Assembly (NCBI GenBank): GCA_039819085.1
Contig: JBCBSQ010000007.1
Location: 1-64,000, forward strand
Length of the DNA: 64,000 nt
DNA from: MED-G105 sp039819085
Lineage (GTDB): Bacteria; Pseudomonadota; Alphaproteobacteria; Caulobacterales; Parvularculaceae
Direction: 5' to 3'
Under the pieces are notes generated by a model. That model saw only the letters and a program-made list of their open reading frames with translations, searched no databases and had not been told where the DNA came from. Positions within the stretch are counted from its first letter, which is position 1, and every line of letters begins with the position of its first letter. Shown here in pieces: positions 8,937 through 16,358 of the stretch. The position numbers were made by a program, and so were the translations under genes.

Positions 8937-9636
8937 AAGATCAGTCAATTACGCCCGCTTCGCGATCCTTTGCGAGTATGGCGAAGGGAGCAGTTTGGGT
9001 CCAAATTTTGAGCTGCGCAGCGGGCTATCGCTCAAATAAAATGGCACATATAGCGCCATTAGTTCAACGCCGCGCTGATGCCGCGTGTTTTGTCGATCGG
9101 GTTTCTCCGCACGAAAGCAACCGGGTTTGAAAGGGTATTGACGCCTCCCGGCTAAGACTCGCTGCGGGCGCTGATCTGCGCTTCTTCCCGCAGGTCCAAA
9201 GGCGGCGGCGCGATCCGTCAGGCCAAAAGGCCGGCGCAAGGCGCTATGGACCTTGAGCGGCGGACTGCGCCGTTCTCTCGGAGACGCGAAAGGGGCGCAG
9301 CGCGCTGCGGCGCGTCCATCTCCCCACCAGCGCAACCGGATGCGTCGAAACCCCTCAATTGGCGGACGACGTTAAGTCGTCCATGATTCCGATCTTGCTG
9401 TCAGGGGTGGGGGGATCCATTGCTTCGGGGTCAGCGGTTGCTTTTTCGTGACGAGACGTGTGCGCCGTTATAGTGTAACGAATTGCAATCGGCTTTAATG
9501 CCGAGGGCGCGTTTGGATAGACAGAATCCTCCGGACAGTATGAAAAGCGGTGGGCCGTTCGCTGGCAGGCGAGCTTTCGGTGTTGCGCCCGGCCGGCGGG
9601 GTCGGTTGCGGGAGCGTTTTGACTTTGGAGATTGGA
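8937..9636. other. Divergent intergenic region, no convincing gene
   Basis: About 700 bp between the sulfatase cluster (leftward) and the M3 peptidase (rightward). The open frames here have no recognisable protein character. The left side should carry the cluster promoter and holds one imperfect palindrome (annotated separately). The right side ends with GGAG six bases before the peptidase ATG at 9637. I see no RNA gene or mobile element in the rest. Confidence 0.6.
9040..9060. promoter_or_regulatory. 21-bp imperfect palindrome, candidate operator
   Basis: AATGGC and GCCATT arms flank an AT-rich centre containing TATA, about 100 bp upstream of the first gene of the sulfatase cluster. Size and symmetry suit a dimeric repressor such as the TetR protein in the cluster. 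No second copy was found by eye upstream of the sulfatase gene, so the assignment is tentative. Confidence 0.3.
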
Positions 9637-11829
9637 ATGAAAAAGTCTGGGATCGCGGTATCTTTTTTGGCGCTGGCGATTGCGTTGAGCGCCTGCGGGG
9701 GTGAGTCGCCTGAGACCGGCGCGCCGGCAAGCGAAGCGGACTCAGAGGTCGCATCGGAAGATATCAGTGTGAGCGCAGCTGAACTCGAAGGAAATCCCTT
9801 CGTGCGTGATTGGGATACGCCCTATGGCGCGCCGCCCTTTGCGCAGATCAAGGACGAGCATTACATGCCTGCGATCAAGGCGGCGATCATGGAGCTCCGG
9901 GAAGAGGTCGCCGCCATCGCCGACAACGCTGACGAACCGACTTTTGATAACACCATCGTCGCGCTCGATATTGCCGGCAAGCAGCTCAACAAGGTTGCGA
10001 GGACGTTCGGCAACATTACCAACACGGACACGAACGATACGCTCAAAGCGTTGGAGGGCGAAGTCTATCCGATGCTCACCCGCGAGTTTAACGCCATTCA
10101 GTTCAATGAACGACTTTTCGAGCGGGTGAAGTCAGTCTACGCGCAAAGAGACGATCTGGGGCTTGATGAACAGGATGCGCGTCTTCTGGAGCTGACCCAC
10201 CTGGATTTCATCCGCGCAGGCGCCGCGCTTGACGAGAGCGCGAAAGCGCGGGTCGCGGAAATCAATGAGGAAATCTCCGGTCTGACGACCAAGTTCGGGC
10301 AAAATCTGCTCGCCGCAACGACGGGGTTCAAGCTCGAGATTACGGATCCATCCGAGCTCGGCGGCTTAAGCGACAGTTTCAAGGCCTCCATCAAGGTTGA
10401 TGGTGAAGACAAGTGGGTTGTGGGTCTCAATCGCTCGCCGTTTGAGACCTTCATGACGCAATCGACCAATCGGGAATTGCGTCGCCAACTTTTTGAGGCG
10501 TATACGGATCGTGCGTCTGCGGGAGAAAACGACAACGGCCCGCTCGCCATTAAGATTGCGCAGTTGCGGGCTGAACGCGCGCAACTAATGGGGTATCAGT
10601 CGCATGCGCATTACCAGCTCGAAACGCGCATGGCGAAGACGCCGGAAATCGCCGAGGAGTTCTTGTTGCGGGTTTGGCGGCCGGGCCTGGCGCGCGCACG
10701 CGAAGAACTCGCTGATATCCAGGCGCTGATCGACGCCGATGGCGCCGGCTTCACCGCCGCCGGCCATGATTGGTGGCACTATGCGGAGCGCGTTCGCCAG
10801 GAACGCTACGCCTTTGATGACGCCGCGCTCGCGCCTTACTTCGAGTTGAACGCCGTTCGTCAGGGGGCGTTCGATATGGCGAGCAAGCTTTTTGGCGTTC
10901 AGTTCGAAGCCGTAGAGACGCCGGTTTGGAACCCTGTCGTTACTTCTTACGACGTCAAGGATGAGAACGGAGAGCACCTCGGTCTCTTCATGATGGACAT
11001 GTACGCACGCGATTCAAAGCGCGGCGGCGCATGGATGAGCAGCTATCGCGAGGCGTCCGATGTGAACGGCGATCGCGTACGGCCGATCGTCACCAACAAC
11101 CTGAACCTCATCGCTCCGCCCGAGGGTCAGCCGACGCTAATGCGGTTCGATGAGGTGGAGACATTGTTCCATGAGTTTGGCCACGGCCTTCATGGATTGA
11201 TGACCCAGATTCGCTACGAAAACTTCTCCGGCGTTGATGGCCCGCGGGATTACACAGAGTTCCCGGCGCAGATCCTTGAGCACTGGGCGAGCCAGGAGCT
11301 GATGCTGGCTGAGTACGCCAAGCATACGGAAACCGGAGAGGTGATCCCCGCTGATTTGATCAACAAGATGCGTAACGCGTCGACGTTCAATCAGGGCTTC
11401 AAGACAACCGAGTTTATCGCCGCGTCATTGCTGGACCTTGCGTGGCACAGGCTGACCTTGGAAGAGGCTGCGGCAATCACCGACGCGCAGGCCTTTGAGC
11501 GGGAGGTGCTTGAGGGCTACGGAATTCTCCCGGAAATCATGCCGCGGTACCGCACGCCATATTTCGCCCACATATTCGCGGGCGGATACTCTGCGGGCTA
11601 CTATGCGTATCTTTGGTCAGAAATTCTTGATGCGGATGGTTTTACCGCGTTTGAAGAGACGGGCGATATCTTCAATCCTGAGCTGGCGGAACGTCTGAAG
11701 ACGTGGGTCTATGAAGCAGGCGGCTTGCGTCCAGCCGACGAGCTGTACCGCAACTTCCGCGGCAAGGATCCCGAAATCGAACCGCTGTTGCGCATTCGCG
11801 GGCTTGGCGGCGAAGAAGCTAGCGGCTGA
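9637..11829 (+). CDS. M3-family peptidyl-dipeptidase (Dcp-like), lipoprotein
   Basis: A 730-residue zinc metallopeptidase. HEFGHGLHG near residue 511 is the M3 HExxH signature, with TEFPAQILEHWA supplying the downstream Glu. The N-terminal region (NPFVRDWDTPYGAPPFAQIKDEHYMPA) is typical of bacterial Dcp/oligopeptidase-A proteins. The start ATG at 9637 has GGAG six bases upstream and opens a signal ending in LSAC, so it is a predicted lipoprotein in the periplasm; classical E. coli Dcp is largely soluble. It releases C-terminal dipeptides or degrades small peptides. It is monocistronic as far as can be seen. Confidence 0.92.
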   Translation: MKKSGIAVSFLALAIALSACGGESPETGAPASEADSEVASEDISVSAAELEGNPFVRDWDTPYGAPPFAQIKDEHYMPAIKAAIMELREEVAAIADNADEPTFDNTIVALDIAGKQLNKVARTFGNITNTDTNDTLKALEGEVYPMLTREFNAIQFNERLFERVKSVYAQRDDLGLDEQDARLLELTHLDFIRAGAALDESAKARVAEINEEISGLTTKFGQNLLAATTGFKLEITDPSELGGLSDSFKASIKVDGEDKWVVGLNRSPFETFMTQSTNRELRRQLFEAYTDRASAGENDNGPLAIKIAQLRAERAQLMGYQSHAHYQLETRMAKTPEIAEEFLLRVWRPGLARAREELADIQALIDADGAGFTAAGHDWWHYAERVRQERYAFDDAALAPYFELNAVRQGAFDMASKLFGVQFEAVETPVWNPVVTSYDVKDENGEHLGLFMMDMYARDSKRGGAWMSSYREASDVNGDRVRPIVTNNLNLIAPPEGQPTLMRFDEVETLFHEFGHGLHGLMTQIRYENFSGVDGPRDYTEFPAQILEHWASQELMLAEYAKHTETGEVIPADLINKMRNASTFNQGFKTTEFIAASLLDLAWHRLTLEEAAAITDAQAFEREVLEGYGILPEIMPRYRTPYFAHIFAGGYSAGYYAYLWSEILDADGFTAFEETGDIFNPELAERLKTWVYEAGGLRPADELYRNFRGKDPEIEPLLRIRGLGGEEASG

Positions 11830-11925
11830 TACGCGCGACCTGGTTGCCGTATCTACGCGATTGGGCGGATTGATGGAGAAGAGCTATCGGTCCGCAGAGG
11901 TATTTTTGCGCGTTACGGCGCCGCG

Positions 11926-12738
11926 CTAGATCCCCAGTGCGCGGGTGATCGCCCACCAAAGGCCAATCGCTGCGATGAGCGCTGAAGCAGGCGCGACGAT
12001 GGCGGCGCGGTAAGTTGCGCCGACCCTGGCGAGCGCCAGCTTTAGCGGTTGACGGATCAACAGCGCGGCGGCGACGACCGCCAGCTGTCCAATCTCGACA
12101 CCAAGATTAAAGCCGATCAGCGACGACCAGAACTGTCCTGGCGGGAGCCCGACGTCGCGGACAAAGCCTGCAAATCCGAGCCCGTGGAATAGCCCGAAGC
12201 CGAACACCACAAGCGGCCGCCACGCCGACATTTCGCGCAATAACAGGTTCTCAGCAGCCACGAAGGCGATCGATAACGCAATCAGCGGCTCAACAATAGC
12301 GGCCGGCGGGTTGATGAAGCCCGCGCCGGCAAGACCCAGCGTCACGGTATGAGCGACGGTGAAGGCCGATATCTGGATAATGAGGCTGCGCAGACGTTCA
12401 GACGCCAGAAATAGCGCCAGCACAAACAAAATGTGGTCCGCGCCGCCCGGTAAGATGTGGCGCACGCCAATGTCTGTATACATAAGCGCGGTGTCGAGAG
12501 GCGACCGCACGGCGCCGTCGTCATCGAGCAGCGGGCTGTAGGCCCGCGCATCGCCGCTGTTGGCCGCCGCAAGTTTGCGGCACAATTCAGGGTCTATCTC
12601 TGCGCCGGCTTCGCAGAAATCGTCTTCCGGATGCGCCGAGGCGGGTTCGCTGACGGCGATCGCCAGAATGAGCGCCGATAACAAAAGCGCGGCGACTGAC
12701 GACCAGCGTCCGGAAAAATGTCGGTTGAAATGCGTCAT
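11926..12738 (-). CDS. HupE/UreJ-family membrane protein
   Basis: The protein has 270 residues from the ATG at 12738 (MTHFNRHF). It has an N-terminal signal or hydrophobic segment, then several transmembrane helices with the family signature IRHILPGGADHILFVLALFL, HTVTLGLA and FGLFHGLGFAGF. HupE/UreJ proteins are linked to nickel uptake for hydrogenase or urease. Neither enzyme is present here, and many stand-alone members are annotated only by family. The N-terminal acidic/Cys stretch (HPEDDFCEAGAEIDPELC) probably lies outside the membrane and might bind metal (inference). The longer upstream frame passes through tandem repeats and was rejected. Confidence 0.8.
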   Translation of the reverse strand: MTHFNRHFSGRWSSVAALLLSALILAIAVSEPASAHPEDDFCEAGAEIDPELCRKLAAANSGDARAYSPLLDDDGAVRSPLDTALMYTDIGVRHILPGGADHILFVLALFLASERLRSLIIQISAFTVAHTVTLGLAGAGFINPPAAIVEPLIALSIAFVAAENLLLREMSAWRPLVVFGFGLFHGLGFAGFVRDVGLPPGQFWSSLIGFNLGVEIGQLAVVAAALLIRQPLKLALARVGATYRAAIVAPASALIAAIGLWWAITRALGI

Positions 12739-13145
12739 CTGATCGATTGGCGGCCCAGAGGCGTCGGGATGGTGTTGGCGTCGGGATGGTGTTGGCGTCG
12801 GGATGGTGTTGGCGGCGGGCTGTTGTTGGCGTTGGGCAATGCTCGCGCCGACGCGGCCGATACGCAACCATTGAGTTGGAGTCTGTTCGCCAAACGCTCG
12901 TCTTGGCTGACAGGCGATTGCGCGTGACCGTGTCGCGATGGCGTTTGACAAAGCAGCTGAAGTCGGCCTCCTGACGCGCCGCAGAGCGCGCCGGGCGGCT
13001 GATCCTGCGCGCGACTGCGAGGTTGACTTGGGAGCATGTTAACGTGCGTTAGTCTTAATTGAGATTTACTTGATTTCTTATCAAATTGAATATTTCTGCG
13101 CTGTAATTCTCTGGTCGTGAAGCTGGATCAGGGGACGTGTCCACT
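12739..13145. other. Divergent intergenic region with tandem repeats and AT-rich promoter zone
   Basis: The left part contains the 17-bp tandem repeats next to the HupE-like gene. The right part (about 13035-13120) is markedly AT-rich and should contain the promoter of the subtilase gene. No gene was recognised in it. Confidence 0.6.
12761..12828. repeat. 17-bp direct tandem repeat (3 perfect copies plus 1 degenerate)
   Basis: The unit GCGTCGGGATGGTGTTG occurs perfectly at 12761-12777, 12778-12794 and 12795-12811. A fourth copy at 12812-12828 differs at three positions. The array starts 22 bp upstream of the HupE-like ATG and so lies in its 5' leader or promoter. Because 17 is not a multiple of three, copy-number change would shift any reading frame across it. 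Confidence 0.9.
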
Positions 13146-16100
13146 ATGCGTAAAGCCATCATGAAGAGTGGCGCTGCGGCGATTGCTTTCGGCGTTATGG
13201 CCGTTGCGGGCGCCCAGGCGAATGATCAAGTCGCTATTCAAGGCGACGTCGATACGTCCGGGCCTTTGGCGCCCCAATCGGGCGTTTTGAACGCAAGCTA
13301 CGGAAGTCTCGATGGCTTCTACGGCAGCTTGGACGGCTTCTATGGGAGTCTGGACGCGTTCTACGGCAACATCGATGGTTTTTGGGGAAACATCGATGGC
13401 TTCTATGGAAATCTCGACGGATTCTGGGGAAATCTCGATGGCTTCGAGAATGGCCTCGGCGCGCAATATGGGAATATTGACGCCTTTTGGGGAAATCTCG
13501 ACGCGTTTTATGGGAACCTCGATGGTTTCTACGGGAACATTGATGCGTTCTGGGGAAACCTTGACGGTTTCTACGGCAATCTCGACGAGTTCTATGGAAA
13601 CCTGGACGCGTTCTGGGGAAATCTCGACGGCTTCTATGGAAATCTGGACGCCTTCACGGGCGATCCGGCGCAGCTGAGCGCTGATCTTCGCAGCGTCTTC
13701 CGAACCGCGAATAGGTCCTTTGGCGACGCGGTGTATGGCCAGACGGGGCGTTCCTTCAATCGGGAAATTCGGAACCCGCTGCTCGAAAAGTTCGGCATCA
13801 CCCGTGATTTCCAGGGCGTCGAAAACCTCTCACGGGCTAGATACGCAGAGCTTCTGATCCGCCTGCGCGACTCCGTCATGAGCTATACCGGTCTTGACAT
13901 GGCGGACCACTGGATGGGCGCGACGCGCTGGTCGCCGGTGATCGCTGAAGGAGCCGGGGCCGGCAAAGGCGTCGTCGTCGGCCTTCTGGACACGCCGATT
14001 GTGTCGGAGACGCTGATCGGCGGCGAGGTCGAAGAGACCGGCGGCTTCGGCCTGTCCTCAGTCGACCATGGCGCAGGCGTCGCCAGCGTGCTCGCCGCCG
14101 CCCATGACGGGCGCGGGGTGATGGGCGTTGCGCCGAAAGCGGATTTTCTCGTCTTCAACCCCTTCGATGAGACGTTCACGGCGTCCTGGGACAGCGTCAA
14201 GCGCGGCGTTCGCGAATTGTCGCTGTTCAGTGAGGCGAGCATCATCAACATGTCGCTCGGCGTTGAGGGGTACACGCTGCACCCGGACTGGTCGCGTGTG
14301 TTCATGGATCTCGGCGCCGGCTTCGGCACGATCGACACCGTCCTCGTCAAAGCGGCGGGCAACTCCGGCGTGGCGCAGACGGAGAATGTCGACTTTGGGA
14401 TCAGCGACGCGTACCGCAAGCTGCTGATCGTCGGCTCCGTCGACCTGAATGGCGAGATCTCTGATTTTTCAAATCGCCCGGGCGCGGCCTGCATCAAGTT
14501 CTGGGGACGGTGCCATGAAGGCACGCGGTTGATGGATCGCTTCCTTGTCGCGCCGGGCGAGTTGATCCTTGTCGAGAACAATGCCGGGACGCTGAAGCGG
14601 GCGAGCGGCACGTCGCTGGCCGCGCCGATGGTCGCCGGCGCCGCGGCGCTTGTTCAGTCGAAGTGGGAGTGGCTTGAGCACTACCCGGCCGAGACGGCGG
14701 AGATTCTTCTGGAATCGGCGACGGATCTTGGCGCGCCCGGTACGGACGAGGTCTACGGCCGCGGTCTGTTGAACATTGAGGCTGCGCTTGCGCCACTTAA
14801 TCCGAACGCGCTCTATATTCGGGGCGATGACCGCAAGATCAACGTAAACGATCTGGGCGGGCTGACGCCTGACGCGCTCGACCTCGCCGACGACCAGCAG
14901 ACCATTACTGTGTTTGAGGATATCGGCTGGACGCGCCGCGACTTCGAGGTGTCGGTTGGAGACTTGCTGGCGCCGAGCAACGCCGGCGCCGACAGTCCGC
15001 TCGCCGGCAGCGAGCGGTATCTCGCCCAGCAGATGGCGACGCCTGTCGTCGACGCGGACGAAGATGACTACGAAGACGATTACGAAGCTGACGACGACGG
15101 GAACGACGACAGAGACGACGACCGGGACGACGACAAGAAGAAGAAGAAAAAGAAGAATAAGAAGCGGCGGCTTGCCGGTGGCGGCTTCATGTTCACGAAC
15201 AACTTCACGCTCGGCAAAACAGCGATCGGCACCAAGGACTCGACCTGGCGGGCGAGCTTCACGGCGACGCAACGTGATCCCAACGAAATCGTCGCGCCGG
15301 ACGCGGTTGCGTTCCAGATGGGCGCGGTCATTCGGAACAATGCGAACGGCCTGATGTTGCAGATCGGCGGCGGGCAAGGCGCGCTGGCGTTCGCCGGCGG
15401 CTCCGAGTTCGGCATGCTTTCCGACCATTCGCTTCAGACCGGCGGCGTCAACCCGCTCTTGGGCCTCGCCTCCGGCGGCTTCTACGCCGGCGCCTCGATG
15501 CCCGTCATGGAGCGGCTTTCCTTCTCCTTCAATTTCACTCAGGACGAGGACCAGCAGCTCTTTGTCGATCCGGATACGGGCGAAATTCGCGACATCTTCA
15601 ACGGGATTGACGCCTACGAAGCGAGCGCGCTCAACATGTCGTTCGCATACGCCCTGTCGGGGCGTGTCGACTTAACGTTCGGCTACACGCAGCTCAATGA
15701 AGCGACTGGTCTCCTCGGCGGCCAGGGCTCGGGCGCATTCGGCCTCAATGGCGGCGCGACGACGGACGCGATGACGGTCGGCGCCGATGCGGCGCTCGGC
15801 AAAGGCTATAGCCTTTCCATGTCCATGACCGCCGGCCAGACACGGGCGACCGGCTTCGACAACTCGATCCTGTCGGTCGGCGAAGAAGGTCTTACATCAA
15901 CCGCGTTCCAGATCGCAGCGTCGAAGTTCGGCGTCTTTGGCGAGAGCGACCGGATCCGCGCCTCGTTCGCGCAGCCGCTTCATGTGGAGAACGGCGCGCT
16001 GGGCGTGACCACGATGCAGGTCGTCGACCGCAGCACGGGCGCGCTAGGCCTGGTGACTGAGGAACTGGCGCTTGACGGCAATCAGCGGCGTTTCGTCTCC

Positions 16101-16235
16101 GAAGTGCTTTACGGGACGTCGGTGTTCGGCGGTCTCGGCTCGGTCAGCGCTTTCGGACAGGTTGAACTGAACAGCCGAGAGCTCGCTGGCGGAACGGCTG
16201 TCGCCGGGGGCGGCCGGTTCAGCGTCAGCTTCTAG
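13146..16235 (+). CDS. Secreted subtilase (S8) with N-terminal heptapeptide repeats and C-terminal autotransporter-like beta-barrel
   Basis: A 1029-residue surface protein. The order is: signal peptide (about residues 1-26); 17 aromatic heptads of the form (Y/W)G(N/S)(L/I)D(G/A)F at about 52-170; a linker; an S8 peptidase domain; an Asp-rich then Lys-rich linker at about 637-675; and a C-terminal region with beta-barrel character ending in Phe. The triad is visible: Asp near 282 (VGLLDTP), His near 308 (VDHGAGVASVL), Ser near 490 (ASGTSLAAPMVAG), with AAGN supplying the oxyanion Asn. The ATG at 13146 is preferred because GGGGAC is well spaced from it; a GTG at 13137 is also open. A terminator follows the gene. 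The barrel suggests type V surface display (inference). Confidence 0.85.
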   Translation: MRKAIMKSGAAAIAFGVMAVAGAQANDQVAIQGDVDTSGPLAPQSGVLNASYGSLDGFYGSLDGFYGSLDAFYGNIDGFWGNIDGFYGNLDGFWGNLDGFENGLGAQYGNIDAFWGNLDAFYGNLDGFYGNIDAFWGNLDGFYGNLDEFYGNLDAFWGNLDGFYGNLDAFTGDPAQLSADLRSVFRTANRSFGDAVYGQTGRSFNREIRNPLLEKFGITRDFQGVENLSRARYAELLIRLRDSVMSYTGLDMADHWMGATRWSPVIAEGAGAGKGVVVGLLDTPIVSETLIGGEVEETGGFGLSSVDHGAGVASVLAAAHDGRGVMGVAPKADFLVFNPFDETFTASWDSVKRGVRELSLFSEASIINMSLGVEGYTLHPDWSRVFMDLGAGFGTIDTVLVKAAGNSGVAQTENVDFGISDAYRKLLIVGSVDLNGEISDFSNRPGAACIKFWGRCHEGTRLMDRFLVAPGELILVENNAGTLKRASGTSLAAPMVAGAAALVQSKWEWLEHYPAETAEILLESATDLGAPGTDEVYGRGLLNIEAALAPLNPNALYIRGDDRKINVNDLGGLTPDALDLADDQQTITVFEDIGWTRRDFEVSVGDLLAPSNAGADSPLAGSERYLAQQMATPVVDADEDDYEDDYEADDDGNDDRDDDRDDDKKKKKKKNKKRRLAGGGFMFTNNFTLGKTAIGTKDSTWRASFTATQRDPNEIVAPDAVAFQMGAVIRNNANGLMLQIGGGQGALAFAGGSEFGMLSDHSLQTGGVNPLLGLASGGFYAGASMPVMERLSFSFNFTQDEDQQLFVDPDTGEIRDIFNGIDAYEASALNMSFAYALSGRVDLTFGYTQLNEATGLLGGQGSGAFGLNGGATTDAMTVGADAALGKGYSLSMSMTAGQTRATGFDNSILSVGEEGLTSTAFQIAASKFGVFGESDRIRASFAQPLHVENGALGVTTMQVVDRSTGALGLVTEELALDGNQRRFVSEVLYGTSVFGGLGSVSAFGQVELNSRELAGGTAVAGGGRFSVSF
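13299..13655 (+). repeat. In-frame 21-bp repeat array encoding 17 heptapeptides
   Basis: Seventeen consecutive 7-residue units, pattern YGNLDGF with W/Y alternation at position 1. One unit (ENGLGAQ, the eighth) is degenerate. The DNA copies have drifted synonymously while the protein pattern is kept, which indicates selection on the peptide rather than recent slippage. The periodic aromatic, Gly and Asp residues suggest a stacked beta structure (inference). Confidence 0.95.
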
Positions 16236-16258
16236 GGGCAAGGTGGGCGGCCAATTTG

Positions 16259-16295
16259 ACGGCGCGTTGCGGTTCCCGCAGCGCGCCGTTTCTGT
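16259..16295 (+). terminator. Rho-independent terminator after the subtilase gene
   Basis: A 14-bp GC-rich stem (16259-16272 with 16276-16289, one G-U pair) closed by a three-base loop and followed by TTCTGT. It lies about 25 bp after the subtilase stop and separates it from the histidine kinase gene. Confidence 0.7.
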
Positions 16296-16358
16296 ATGCA
16301 GGATGTTTACTTCCTTCTGCGAAGTAAGGAGGGATTAACTAAGGGCGGGAAGGTTCAG

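Noticed and set aside
11926..12738. Part of a hydrogenase or urease operon
   Set aside because: HupE/UreJ-like membrane proteins often occur alone, and no hydrogenase or urease subunit genes are in the window.
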